The notes under the pieces: generated by a model
What the model was told of the DNA's origin: nothing
Databases searched by the model: none
The model's input: the letters and a program-made list of their open reading frames with translations, nothing else
DNA from: RUG11237 sp045119215
GTDB lineage: Bacteria > Bacillota > Clostridia > Lachnospirales > Lachnospiraceae
DNA: 64,000 bases
Reading direction: 5' to 3'
Assembly (NCBI GenBank): GCA_045119215.1
Contig: JBGVDD010000028.1
Location: 1-64,000, forward strand
Position numbers and translations under genes: made by a program
Shown here: positions 17,000 through 25,516 of the stretch, one piece after another
Position numbering within the stretch: position 1 is the first letter of the stretch
Layout of the letters: the number at the start of each line of letters is the position of its first letter

Positions 17000-18475
17000 T
17001 TAATTGTAACTTGTTTTTCCAAGATTGTAAAGAACTTTATTTAACGTCTCATCCAGTCCAGACTTTTCCTCGTCAACAATAATATCAGCATATTTTTCAT
17101 ACAAAGGACATCTTTCTTCATATAAATCTCTTAACGTCTGCCCCTCCTTTAGGGCAACTCCACGTTCCTTTAAATTACCAAGTCTTGCCTCCAATTGCTC
17201 ATATCCAACCTTTAAATATACTACAGTTCCAATTTCTTTTAGATGTTCCATAGCATAGTCTCTGTAAATTACACTTCCACCAGTTGCAAGTACTACATTA
17301 TTAATGTCTACTGTAGCATTCACCTGTCCCTCTATATCCAGAAATCCTTCCAATCCTTCCTGGGCAATAATGTCTTTCAACATCCTTTTTGTCTTTGCCT
17401 GAATCAGTATATCTGAATCCACAAACTCAAAACCAAGTTTTTTCGCAAGGATAACTCCCACGGTACTTTTACCTACTCCGGGCATGCCAATTAAAATTAT
17501 GTTTTTAATCAAGATATCTTTGTTTACCACATTTACAGGACAGTTGTTTTGAAATCCTCTTATGTTTTCTACTACCTGGTCTACTAACCGCTGTCTGGTC
17601 TCCCTTGCTCCCCATGCCATGTGTGGAGTAATGATAAGACGCTGACTGTCACGTATCTGTCTGAGTGGATTTGTCTCCTCCATAGGTTCCTTTGACAACA
17701 CATCCAGACCTGCAGCTGCAATTTGTCTTTTCTTTAGTGCATCCGCCAAATCCTTATCGTTCACAATTGGACCCCTGGCAACATTAATCAATATTGAAGT
17801 TCTTTTCATCTTGCGAAACGCTGAGTAATTAAACAAATTCTGAGTTTTCGAGGTTAATGGGGCATGAATGCTGATAATATCCGATGTCCTTAACAGAGTA
17901 TCAAAATCTACCCTTTGATAGGTTGGATTGTTATTTTTCCCGGAAGCTGAGTAATATACCACCTTACACCCAAAGGCTCTGGCAATGTCTGCTACTCTGC
18001 TCCCAATAGCGCCTAACCCTACAATCCCCCAGGTTTTTCCATGAAGTTCACTAAAACGATTTCCAAAATATGAAAACATCTTGCTTTTACAATAGCGTCC
18101 TGATTTGACATAATTATCATAATAACGAAGTTTTTCCAACAGATAAAATAATAAAGCAAAAGTATGCTGTGCCACTGCTTCCGTAGAATATCCGCTCACA
18201 TTAGTTACCATAATACCTCTTTTGCTGGCATAAGCTTTGTCTACATTATCCGTACCCGTTGCCGTTAGACAAATTAGCTTTAAATTCTTTGCCTCCTTCA
18301 ATGTGTTTTCATTTAATTTTACTTTGTTTACCAACACCACATCTGCATCCTTAATACGTTTTGGTGTGTCTTTTTCTGTAGAAAAAGGATACACGATAAA
18401 CTCTCCTAATTCCTCAAATCCACTTAAATCCACATCATTTCCTAATGTATTTCTTTCTAACATTACTATTTTCAT
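17000..18475 (-). CDS. Fusion of D-2-hydroxyacid dehydrogenase and shikimate kinase-like kinase
   Basis: One 491-residue frame joins two enzymes. Residues 1 to about 318 are an NAD-dependent D-isomer 2-hydroxyacid dehydrogenase with GLGAIGS, catalytic Arg in NVARGP, Glu in SKEPM and His in TPHMAWG. Residues 325-491 are a P-loop kinase of the AroK family: GMPGVGKS (330-337), DSD, ATGGS and the C-terminal Arg in ERCPLY (R455). The shikimate-binding FR pair of AroK reads FL at 378-379, so the binding Arg is missing. The dehydrogenase alone resembles lactate, hydroxypyruvate or phosphoglycerate-type enzymes. The fusion suggests linked steps, but the substrate is unknown and classical shikimate phosphorylation is uncertain. 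Confidence 0.85.
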   Translation of the reverse strand: MKIVMLERNTLGNDVDLSGFEELGEFIVYPFSTEKDTPKRIKDADVVLVNKVKLNENTLKEAKNLKLICLTATGTDNVDKAYASKRGIMVTNVSGYSTEAVAQHTFALLFYLLEKLRYYDNYVKSGRYCKSKMFSYFGNRFSELHGKTWGIVGLGAIGSRVADIARAFGCKVVYYSASGKNNNPTYQRVDFDTLLRTSDIISIHAPLTSKTQNLFNYSAFRKMKRTSILINVARGPIVNDKDLADALKKRQIAAAGLDVLSKEPMEETNPLRQIRDSQRLIITPHMAWGARETRQRLVDQVVENIRGFQNNCPVNVVNKDILIKNIILIGMPGVGKSTVGVILAKKLGFEFVDSDILIQAKTKRMLKDIIAQEGLEGFLDIEGQVNATVDINNVVLATGGSVIYRDYAMEHLKEIGTVVYLKVGYEQLEARLGNLKERGVALKEGQTLRDLYEERCPLYEKYADIIVDEEKSGLDETLNKVLYNLGKTSYN

Positions 18476-18512
18476 GGTTAGATTCCTCCCACTTTCCTCT
18501 ATGGCAAAACAA

Positions 18513-18533
18513 GGCGGCGATAAAACCGCCGCC
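18513..18533 (-). terminator. GC-rich hairpin terminator upstream of the dehydrogenase-kinase gene
   Basis: GGCGGCG (18513-18519) pairs with CGCCGCC (18527-18533). On the minus strand it is followed by TTGTTTTG. It lies between the membrane protein gene and the fusion gene, both minus strand. Confidence 0.65.
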
Positions 18534-18630
18534 CCTCTAAATTCAACTTATTTTCTGAATAATTTCATTTTATCAAACTGGGTATATATAATCAAGACAA
18601 TTTTTAAGGAACTCTTTTATAAAGACTCTT

Positions 18631-19308
18631 TTATAAAAACTCTCTTATCACCTCTTGAATAACCCTTTGTTCTGCTGGTGACAAAGAACTAAATTCCTCT
18701 TCTTTTCTTTCCTTTGTGTTTTCATAAAAATCTCGACTTTCCTTCTTCTGTAGTTCCTCTTTTGCCTCCTTTTGTGACTTTAAATGATTTTTATATTCGT
18801 TCTCCACAAAATTTTGCATATTTATTTTTACCCATTCATACTTATAGGAGTAATCTACAATAAGACAGGTAACAATATACAATAGAAGACTAAAGATAGG
18901 AACCACACTGCTCCACAGAATAAAATTTGCTGTCATATCCATAATTGCTGCATAAACGGCTTCAAAAATATGTACTCCTACAGACAAAACCATAAGTTCT
19001 AAGGAAAATTGACACATATTCCTTAGATTTATCCACAAAAAGCGTTTTCTTCTCAAGTACTTTTCCACAAAAATACCTGTGTCATTCACCTGTCTATCCA
19101 CAGATACGATTTGTTCTACCCTATTTTTAAAATTTTGAATATACTTGCCCTTGGTCAGTGTAATATTTTCTGTATCTTTCAGCAAGTGTTCCATAACAAT
19201 TCCTGGTATTACTTTGCATATGATTGCTAACAAGGTAAGTGCCAAACCAATATTCAAAAGATATCCTTGTTCCACTAACCACTCCATTTGAATTTCTAAT
19301 GCAAGCAT
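18631..19308 (-). CDS. Unknown membrane protein with three helices and a charged C-terminal tail
   Basis: 225 residues, family not recognised. Hydrophobic segments are seen at about 17-40, 100-125 and 128-152, followed by a strongly charged, probably coiled tail (about 160-225) rich in Lys and Glu. Length, helix number and long cytoplasmic tail recall MotA/TolQ/ExbB-like proteins only loosely. No enzyme motif is seen. ATG 19308 has GGGAG 8 nt upstream. The 3' end contains a short direct repeat, ACTCTTTTATAAA, about twice (18609-18645). It stands alone between terminators, so context does not help. Confidence 0.6.
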   Translation of the reverse strand: MLALEIQMEWLVEQGYLLNIGLALTLLAIICKVIPGIVMEHLLKDTENITLTKGKYIQNFKNRVEQIVSVDRQVNDTGIFVEKYLRRKRFLWINLRNMCQFSLELMVLSVGVHIFEAVYAAIMDMTANFILWSSVVPIFSLLLYIVTCLIVDYSYKYEWVKINMQNFVENEYKNHLKSQKEAKEELQKKESRDFYENTKERKEEEFSSLSPAEQRVIQEVIREFL

Positions 19309-19524
19309 TTTTACATCTCCCTTCTATGCCTTGTTGTACATACGTAGATTATATATTTCCAAAATACAAATCTCAACAAGATTTCATCGTAAAATTTCTA
19401 CGATTTTCGACCTTTTACCAAAACGCAACAGTAGAAAATAAATATATCTTCTGTTATAATACGAACTGAATACACAAAAACCAACGTAACAGTATGTTTA
19501 CTAATTCAAGCTAGGAGGTTTATT

Positions 19525-19761
19525 ATGACTTATAAAACAACAGGTACCTGTTCCCAGGCCATTGACGTAGAGGCAGAAAATGGTATTATCACACACGTTA
19601 AATTTATTGGTGGCTGCAATGGTAACACCCAAGGAGTTGCTGCCTTGGTGACAGGCATGAAGGCAACAGATGCAATAGAAAAATTAGAGGGAATTCAATG
19701 TGGAATGCGTTCAACTTCCTGCCCCGACCAGCTTGCAAAAGCATTAAAACAATTACTGTAA
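19525..19761 (+). CDS. TSCPD-domain small protein
   Basis: 78 residues built around the TSCPD motif (CGMRSTSCPDQLAKAL), with a second Cys pair region CSQ and GGCNGNT. The TSCPD domain also occurs at the C-terminus of class II ribonucleotide reductases; the stand-alone form is widespread in Clostridia with unknown role. The conserved Cys residues suggest metal or thiol chemistry (inference). It has a strong AGGAGG and a likely extended -10 (TGTTATAAT) at 19455-19460. The next gene, murG, is 46 bp on in the same direction with its own RBS. Confidence 0.85.
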   Translation: MTYKTTGTCSQAIDVEAENGIITHVKFIGGCNGNTQGVAALVTGMKATDAIEKLEGIQCGMRSTSCPDQLAKALKQLL

Positions 19762-19807
19762 CACTTACGAAATATTGCTGGATACATAACACAATGGAGG
19801 TAACATC

Positions 19808-20875
19808 ATGAGTAAAAAAATTGTATTAACAGGTGGTGGAACCGCTGGCCATGTTACACCAAATATGGCTCTGATTCCTACTCTAAGTGAAAAAGGATTT
19901 GAAATTTCTTATATCGGCTCCTATGATGGAATTGAAAAAAAACTAATTGAAGAATTAAACATTCCATACTACGGAATATCTTCTGGAAAATTAAGACGTT
20001 ATTTTGACTTAAAAAATTTCTCCGATCCATTTAAAGTCCTAAAAGGCTACTCCGAAGCCAGAAATATTTTAAAACAGATTCAGCCAGACATAGTTTTCTC
20101 AAAAGGAGGTTTTGTAACTGTTCCAGTGGTCATTGCAGCAAATCATTTACACATTCCTGTAATTATCCACGAGTCCGATATGACTCCAGGTCTGGCAAAT
20201 AAACTGGCAATTCCCGCTGCCACAAAGGTTTGTTGTAACTTTCCAGAGACCCTAAAACATCTGCCTCAAGAAAAGGCTGTCCTTACCGGCTCTCCCATTC
20301 GCCAGGAACTTATGACTGGTTCAAAAGCAAAAGCTTTACAATTTCTTGGATTTAATCCAGTAAAACCAGTGGTACTAATCATGGGAGGAAGTCTTGGTTC
20401 CGTGGCTATAAATAATGCCATTCGCGAAAATTTAGACCGATTACTGGAAAAATTTCAGATAATTCATTTGTGTGGAGAAGGCAAAACAGACGAAAATCTG
20501 AAAAACAAAACTGGCTACCGTCAATTTGAATATATCAAAAAAGAATTAGCTGACCTATTAGCTTTGTCCGATGTAATTGTTTCCCGTGCAGGCGCTAATG
20601 CTATTTGCGAGTTACTTGCACTTCGAAAACCCGCTGTTTTAATACCGCTATCTGCCGCTGCCAGCCGTGGTGACCAGATACTAAATGCCAAATCTTTTGC
20701 CGCACAGGGTTTTTCTGAACTATTAGAGGAAGAGCTTCTCACAAAAGACAGCTTATACAATACTTTAATGAAAGTATACCAGAACAAAGAACGCTATATT
20801 AACAATATGAAAAACAGCACACAAACAGATGCGGTGACCACTATTACCGATATGATTGCCGAATACAGTAAATAA
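19808..20875 (+). CDS. murG: UDP-GlcNAc:undecaprenyl-PP-MurNAc-pentapeptide GlcNAc transferase
   Basis: 355 residues. It adds GlcNAc to lipid I to form lipid II at the inner face of the membrane. Seen are GGGTAGHVTPNMAL at residues 8-21 (family GGTGGH-type loop), HESDMTPGLANK (acceptor-side motif), LIMGGSLGS and SRAGANAICELLALRKPAVLIPL (the UDP-GlcNAc binding region). It is placed alone rather than in the usual mur/fts cluster, following the TSCPD gene, and ends at a strong hairpin. Confidence 0.95.
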   Translation: MSKKIVLTGGGTAGHVTPNMALIPTLSEKGFEISYIGSYDGIEKKLIEELNIPYYGISSGKLRRYFDLKNFSDPFKVLKGYSEARNILKQIQPDIVFSKGGFVTVPVVIAANHLHIPVIIHESDMTPGLANKLAIPAATKVCCNFPETLKHLPQEKAVLTGSPIRQELMTGSKAKALQFLGFNPVKPVVLIMGGSLGSVAINNAIRENLDRLLEKFQIIHLCGEGKTDENLKNKTGYRQFEYIKKELADLLALSDVIVSRAGANAICELLALRKPAVLIPLSAAASRGDQILNAKSFAAQGFSELLEEELLTKDSLYNTLMKVYQNKERYINNMKNSTQTDAVTTITDMIAEYSK

Positions 20876-20880
20876 AAAAA

Positions 20881-20921
20881 AAGCTTACAAACATTACTAT
20901 TTTGCTTGTAAGCTTTTTTAT
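20881..20921. terminator. Bidirectional terminator between murG and the HIT gene
   Basis: AAGCTTACAA (20881-20890) pairs with TTGTAAGCTT (20906-20915), flanked by A7 and T6, serving convergent genes. Confidence 0.88.
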
Positions 20922-21331
20922 TATAATGACAACTTTTTCACCAGTTCTTCTTTGTTCTTTTCTGACAGCTCTCCCGGTTCCCATTTAATATTTACCTTGT
21001 CACCTTCATATCTTGGAACAATATGCATATGGTAATGGAATACTGTCTGTCCTGCAATTTCTCCATTATTCTGGACAATATTGATTCCTTCCACTCCAAG
21101 AGCTTCCTTCATCTTAATCGCCTGTCGTTTCGCTGTTACAATGACATGTTTTGCCACTTCCTCATCAATTTCATACAAATTAGCATAATGATCCTTTGGC
21201 AAAATTAAGGCATGACCTTTACTGGCCGGAGAGATATCTAAAATCACTCTCACCATTTCATCCTCAAATAATGTGGCAGATGGAATTTCTCCATTTGCAA
21301 TCTTACAAAAAATACAATTACTGTCCTTCAT
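20921..21331 (-). CDS. HIT-family nucleotide hydrolase/transferase
   Basis: 136 residues with the histidine triad HYHMHIVPR (His99, 101, 103), the preceding NNGEIAGQ loop, and an N-terminal C-x2-C (Cys6, Cys9), a Zn site of the HINT-type branch. Such proteins hydrolyse AMP-amidates or dinucleoside phosphates in the cytoplasm. It starts 8 nt after the flavodoxin-like gene with GGTAGGAG upstream, so the two share a transcript. Confidence 0.93.
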   Translation of the reverse strand: MKDSNCIFCKIANGEIPSATLFEDEMVRVILDISPASKGHALILPKDHYANLYEIDEEVAKHVIVTAKRQAIKMKEALGVEGINIVQNNGEIAGQTVFHYHMHIVPRYEGDKVNIKWEPGELSEKNKEELVKKLSL

Positions 21332-21339
21332 TTTTTCTC

Positions 21340-22338
21340 CTACCTTTCATTAAATGGAAAAATCACATCTAACATACGAAGCATGTTAAATTCTCCTTTT
21401 GTTGTCATCTCACCAGACATAAATGCCCGTTGAAAAGTAATCCTCCCATTAATAATATCATTCATAATATGATGATCCAAGCGAACTACCAAATCTGCAT
21501 TTTCTAAATTTCCATAATAACATTCCAGCCCACCTGGACCCATGTCTACAATCAATGGTTTTTCCTTATCTGATATTATAAACTTATATATTGCGTAAAA
21601 ATCAGTCTCCGGCTTGTATACCCGTTTAAAATCTTCCACATACTCTATCTGGTCGGGTGACTCCTTTTTATTCATCATCCCTTTAAACAGGCTGGTTAAC
21701 TCCATAATATCTTCTTTTTGCTTTTTCACGTAGGTATCGTCTGCAGCATACCTTGACAATTGTTCACTCTCCTGAGGCGTCAATTCAATACCTTTTGTCT
21801 GCAACACAGTCTTTTTAACCGCTTGATTGCTGGTTGGAAGACCTACCTGATGCTGTGAAATAGCACGATATGTGTTTTCTGCCTTTTTTTCTATTAATCT
21901 GGCAAAATCCTCATTCATCTCAAAATTCAAAAAATCTTCCACATAACCATACAATCCACTTAAAGGGGTTCCCCCTAGAATTTCCCATGCATTGGAAAGA
22001 GTTAGAATTGCCTCTTTTTCTCCATAGGTAGTTGACATTGCAATTGGTCTCATATACAATCCACTAATCTTTGTCTTATCTCCATATAGCCAACAGGCAT
22101 CCAGAAACTGCTGCATGTATCCACCGATACCATACCATTCCACTGTTGTTGCCAGAATAATGCCATCTGCATCCTTGAATGTCTGTGGCAAGGTAGCGAT
22201 GTTATTCTTATGTTCAAATAAATTATATCTTTCTGTCTTTACATTTAACTCATCAAAGACTTCCTGCATTTTCGAAATCACGTACAATGTAGGATCGTCT
22301 ACCAAACCTCTTCCGCCATAATAAATGTTTATCTTCAT
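21340..22338 (-). CDS. Flavodoxin-fold oxidoreductase fused to an SCP2-like domain
   Basis: 332 residues. Residues 1 to about 170 look like an NADPH-dependent FMN reductase/flavodoxin fold: IYYGGRG at the start of strand one, DGIILATTVEWYG, and TTYGEKEA. The C-terminal part (about 235-332) resembles an SCP2 sterol-carrier domain (FKRVYKPETDFYAIYKF, then a strand-rich end with GRITFQRAFMSGEMTTKGEF), usually a hydrophobic-ligand pocket. The fusion suggests reduction of a lipophilic or quinone-like substrate (inference). Co-transcribed with the HIT gene from a promoter at 22366-22394. Confidence 0.8.
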   Translation of the reverse strand: MKINIYYGGRGLVDDPTLYVISKMQEVFDELNVKTERYNLFEHKNNIATLPQTFKDADGIILATTVEWYGIGGYMQQFLDACWLYGDKTKISGLYMRPIAMSTTYGEKEAILTLSNAWEILGGTPLSGLYGYVEDFLNFEMNEDFARLIEKKAENTYRAISQHQVGLPTSNQAVKKTVLQTKGIELTPQESEQLSRYAADDTYVKKQKEDIMELTSLFKGMMNKKESPDQIEYVEDFKRVYKPETDFYAIYKFIISDKEKPLIVDMGPGGLECYYGNLENADLVVRLDHHIMNDIINGRITFQRAFMSGEMTTKGEFNMLRMLDVIFPFNER

Positions 22339-22365
22339 TCGTTCTCTACCTCTTTCTTCCTTAAA

Positions 22366-22394
22366 ACATTATCATGACTTTTTTTAAGTGTCAA
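22366..22394 (-). promoter_or_regulatory. Promoter of the flavodoxin-SCP2/HIT operon
   Basis: A perfect TTGACA (22394-22389) lies 17 nt from TAATGT (22371-22366), about 28 nt before the start codon. Confidence 0.5.
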
Positions 22395-22447
22395 GTTTAC
22401 ATCCAACTTAAAATCATTACCGTAACTTAATAATTACGATACCATAA

Positions 22448-23554
22448 CTATACAAACCTATAGTATACCTGTGCAAAGTTGATGATGTCTCCCGTCTGTA
22501 ATTGAACTGTCTGATTGGCTTCTAGTGGTTCTTCATTTACTCCTGTTCCATTGGTTGAATTTAAATCCGTAAGAAAAATCTCCCCATCCAGTTCCTCTAA
22601 TTGTGCATGTATTCTGCTGATTAAACTGTGGGGAACTACCCCATCTGCCCAATCTTTTCCCTTTCCTATCACAAAAGGAAACTTGGTGATAGAAAAATCT
22701 TCATATCCCCCATCACTTAATGCCACCAGATAATGTAAAGATTTTTCTTTATTTTCCTTTAATAATACTGTATGACCATAATATTGATCCTTAGTTCCTT
22801 CTATTTCTTCTATCTCTTCTTCCACTTCCATTACGCTTGTATCAAACTCCTGATTTTCATATTTTTTATCTTCCTCGCTAAAATTATCCTCTCTTTTAAT
22901 TTTTTTTAAAAAACTAGAGAAAAAATTATTATCAGTGCTTTTTGACTCCACTACTTTGCAGGACGTGATTTGGGATTCTTCCTCCATAGATTCCTCTGTA
23001 TGTGGTTTTACATCTTTGTAGCGCAGGGTCTGCTGTATGCAAGTTAACATATCATAATTTTCCTGCTGAGTGTAACGATACATTCCATACCCCTGCTCAA
23101 TTAATTCCTTATCGTTATAGTCTAAATGATTTATTAGATACTCTGCCAGTTTATGAAAACTTTCCTCAACACAGCTTTCTTGTTTTTCAGGACAATAGCA
23201 AAACTTTACCTGTAGTTTTTCCATATCAGCGTAAATATATTCCGGAGAGAGACATAATTCATCCGGATTTAAAAAATATCTATCCAGTTCATAATACGTT
23301 TTCTGAATTTGTGATATTAATCCCTGAAATGTTTTTCGATCTATCTGTCTTTTTTCGCAAATTCTAGTCAATGACTGCTTCGAGCTAATATCATACTGAA
23401 CATTCATTTTATTATCTATATTTAAAATGAAACATGGAAGCAATCCTGAAATTTCATACTGCTCCAACATTTTATATTTATAATTATAATTACCAACCTC
23501 TGTTTCAAATACCAGACAGTTTTTATTTTGTTCCCTTTTATAATATCCTTGCAT
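22448..23554 (-). CDS. FHA-domain protein closing the Tad pilus operon
   Basis: 368 residues. The N-terminal 180 residues resemble the DUF6382 type found with FHA domains; a charged linker follows. The C-terminal FHA domain (about 280-368) has VIGKG, SRIHAQL and DLNSTNGTGVN, the phosphothreonine-binding loops. No membrane helix is seen, so it is cytoplasmic. Tad loci often carry such a protein, presumably reading Ser/Thr phosphorylation to control pilus assembly (inference). ATG 23554 has AGGTGA upstream. It is the last gene of the long minus-strand operon. Confidence 0.82.
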   Translation of the reverse strand: MQGYYKREQNKNCLVFETEVGNYNYKYKMLEQYEISGLLPCFILNIDNKMNVQYDISSKQSLTRICEKRQIDRKTFQGLISQIQKTYYELDRYFLNPDELCLSPEYIYADMEKLQVKFCYCPEKQESCVEESFHKLAEYLINHLDYNDKELIEQGYGMYRYTQQENYDMLTCIQQTLRYKDVKPHTEESMEEESQITSCKVVESKSTDNNFFSSFLKKIKREDNFSEEDKKYENQEFDTSVMEVEEEIEEIEGTKDQYYGHTVLLKENKEKSLHYLVALSDGGYEDFSITKFPFVIGKGKDWADGVVPHSLISRIHAQLEELDGEIFLTDLNSTNGTGVNEEPLEANQTVQLQTGDIINFAQVYYRFV

Positions 23555-23591
23555 ATATTCACCTGCTTTTCCCTTCTTCTTTTTCTTCTTT

Positions 23592-24080
23592 TTATTTCTT
23601 TATTTCCTCTTTTTTTTGCTGCCCCTGATTTCCCATTATATTTACATCCTTCCACTGTTGATACCGGGCTAACAGCTTTCGATTGTTTTTCCTACATGCA
23701 TACTGTGTTTCATTTACTGCCACCGTTCCCATAAACGGAATATAAAATTCTATTTCACCTGTTACAACCATATTGGAAATTCCTTTTTTTCTTAACATCT
23801 GTGCATTCCTTGGAAGAACCAAATTACCTTTTATTACTTTTTTACTCTCTTCCTGAAATTCGTAACTTTCCTCATATATCTCCACATTTGACAATTTTCT
23901 TGCAAGATAATAACAGTCTGCTGATAAAGCTATCTGATTATATACATAGAACATTAAAAATACCATTACTATAATACACACCAAAGTCATAGGCACTATA
24001 TAACTAGCCTCCACCGTCATACTGGCCTGCTCTTTTCTCTGGATACATTTACCAATTCTACAAAATAATTTTTTATTCAA
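23592..24080 (-). CDS. TadE-like pseudopilin
   Basis: About 162 residues from a TTG at 24080 that overlaps the end of the preceding prepilin peptidase gene; longer N-terminal readings would lie inside that gene. The class signature is the short basic start, then QASMTVEASYIVPMTLVCII: a cleavage-type Glu within the first hydrophobic helix. A beta-rich extracellular part follows with a conserved F-x-x-P-F-M-G-x-V. TadE-like minor pilins are processed by the A24 peptidase and help initiate or cap the pilus. An ATG at the SMTVEA position is an alternative start. Confidence 0.75.
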   Translation of the reverse strand: MNKKLFCRIGKCIQRKEQASMTVEASYIVPMTLVCIIVMVFLMFYVYNQIALSADCYYLARKLSNVEIYEESYEFQEESKKVIKGNLVLPRNAQMLRKKGISNMVVTGEIEFYIPFMGTVAVNETQYACRKNNRKLLARYQQWKDVNIMGNQGQQKKEEIKK

Positions 24081-24507
24081 AGGTTCCCATCTCCAATCCA
24101 ATTGCCAGCATAGTTCCAACACACAAAAAGGGGGCAAAAGGAAAACTAATATTTTTCTTTCTCCTTTTTGACAACCCAAACCATCCTACTGAAAAAAGTG
24201 CTGCAAGGAAAAATGAAATCATTACACAGAAAAATCCCTGTTCCCAAGGCATAGATACCAAAATCATTTCAATTAACCATACATCTCCTTTTCCAATGGC
24301 TTCTTGAGTCAATACATTTATGCCATACATGAAGATTCCCCCAACCACTGGCAAAATAAGCTCATTCCATTGTGTTTTTTCAAAACATATTTGATATAAA
24401 AGCATAGCAAATATATATATTCCCGGGACAATCACATAAACTTTTTTCTCCTTAATATCTATAATACTTTCAAACAATAACAATAAAATTAAAATTAACT
24501 TTTGCAA
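24073..24507 (-). CDS. A24 prepilin peptidase (second copy in the locus)
   Basis: 144 residues, nearly all membrane helices, from a TTG start with GGGGGAT upstream. The two catalytic Asp motifs of the TadV/CpaA branch are visible: D-I-K-E-K-K-V in the first loop and G-K-G-D-V-W-L. It cleaves prepilin leaders at the inner membrane. A second A24 protein is encoded at 31366-31860, so the locus has two; they may be specialised for Flp versus TadE-type substrates (inference). Confidence 0.88.
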   Translation of the reverse strand: MQKLILILLLLFESIIDIKEKKVYVIVPGIYIFAMLLYQICFEKTQWNELILPVVGGIFMYGINVLTQEAIGKGDVWLIEMILVSMPWEQGFFCVMISFFLAALFSVGWFGLSKRRKKNISFPFAPFLCVGTMLAIGLEMGTFE

Positions 24508-24509
24508 AT

Positions 24510-25496
24510 TTATCCCCCTTTTTTCTCACACCTGCTACACAAACGACGGTTGGTAACTTCACTTTTTTTTACCCTTTCTATGGTTCTCTTTAATCCACTG
24601 CACAGTAAAGAATTGTGGTATTTTCCCCCCTGATTTGTCACATAATACCACCCTGGATTTTTCATCTTTCTACATTTTCTACAAGCCTTGTATTTTTTCT
24701 GCTTTTTTATGCTTTCCTTAGAAACCTGGGTAATTGACAATACTAAATGGGTACAATACCGATTGGTATGATACACTGCATCCCCTGTAGTAATATACAC
24801 ATATTCACTGTCCTCACTATTACATATAGATTTTCCTGTAAAGCATTTCCTGTATACCTTCTGCCTACATGTAATGTTTAATTTTTTACCTGATATATTT
24901 GTAAATATAATTTTGTAGTTCACCTGCAAGTCCAGACAATCATCCTGACTTATCTTGCTGTTTGCCAAGGAAAACCCTAATACTTTATGGTCTATGTACT
25001 TCATGTTCACGTTACTTTTGCTAATATTACTCAGAAAAATGGTGTATGCCTCCCCTACTGTTGGAGTAACACCCAACCCCGCCATGGTATCTCCTGTTAC
25101 CTCAAGACAACACTGTACTTGTTGTTGGACTTTAGTGACATTGATGACCTGTATCATCAAATAACAAAAAAACAGAAATATAGGTACCACCATGGCCGCT
25201 TCCACCGTAAGCGAACCACTTCTTTTAAGACAAGGGGGGATAGCATATGATTTCTTTTTGGGATGATTTGTTTTTGACATGACAAAATACTGAATGATTT
25301 TTTTTCTTTTCTTCTCTTTTTTTACTGTTTTTACTTTTTTTGTGTTTTGTGTGTTTGTGTTTTTTCTTTTACTGTTTTTAGATTTCAATATAGACTTTTT
25401 ACTTGTATTTCGACATAAAAGTGAATGACATATTTTTAAGTTTATGCAATGAAAAGATATTGCCACTTCTTTTACCACTCCCTCAAAAGAAACCAT
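24510..25496 (-). CDS. TadE-like pseudopilin with long basic N-terminus and duplicated His/Cys module
   Basis: 328 residues from ATG 25496 (RBS GGGGGG). About 95 unusually Lys/Arg/Asn-rich residues precede the pilin-type segment RSGSLTVEAAMVVPIFLFF. A start at an internal ATG (MSKTNHPKK) would shorten this to about 25 residues but has no RBS. The middle is a TadE-like beta region. The C-terminal 100 residues hold two copies of a module Y-H-x4-C followed by C-x2-C (YHTNRYC with CRKC, YHNSLLC with CSRC). These are probably metal-binding (inference). A surface pilin with two such modules is unusual; binding or adhesion is a guess. Confidence 0.72.
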   Translation of the reverse strand: MVSFEGVVKEVAISFHCINLKICHSLLCRNTSKKSILKSKNSKRKNTNTQNTKKVKTVKKEKKRKKIIQYFVMSKTNHPKKKSYAIPPCLKRSGSLTVEAAMVVPIFLFFCYLMIQVINVTKVQQQVQCCLEVTGDTMAGLGVTPTVGEAYTIFLSNISKSNVNMKYIDHKVLGFSLANSKISQDDCLDLQVNYKIIFTNISGKKLNITCRQKVYRKCFTGKSICNSEDSEYVYITTGDAVYHTNRYCTHLVLSITQVSKESIKKQKKYKACRKCRKMKNPGWYYVTNQGGKYHNSLLCSGLKRTIERVKKSEVTNRRLCSRCEKKGG

Positions 25497-25516
25497 AAGA
25501 TATCCCCCCTTGTTGC

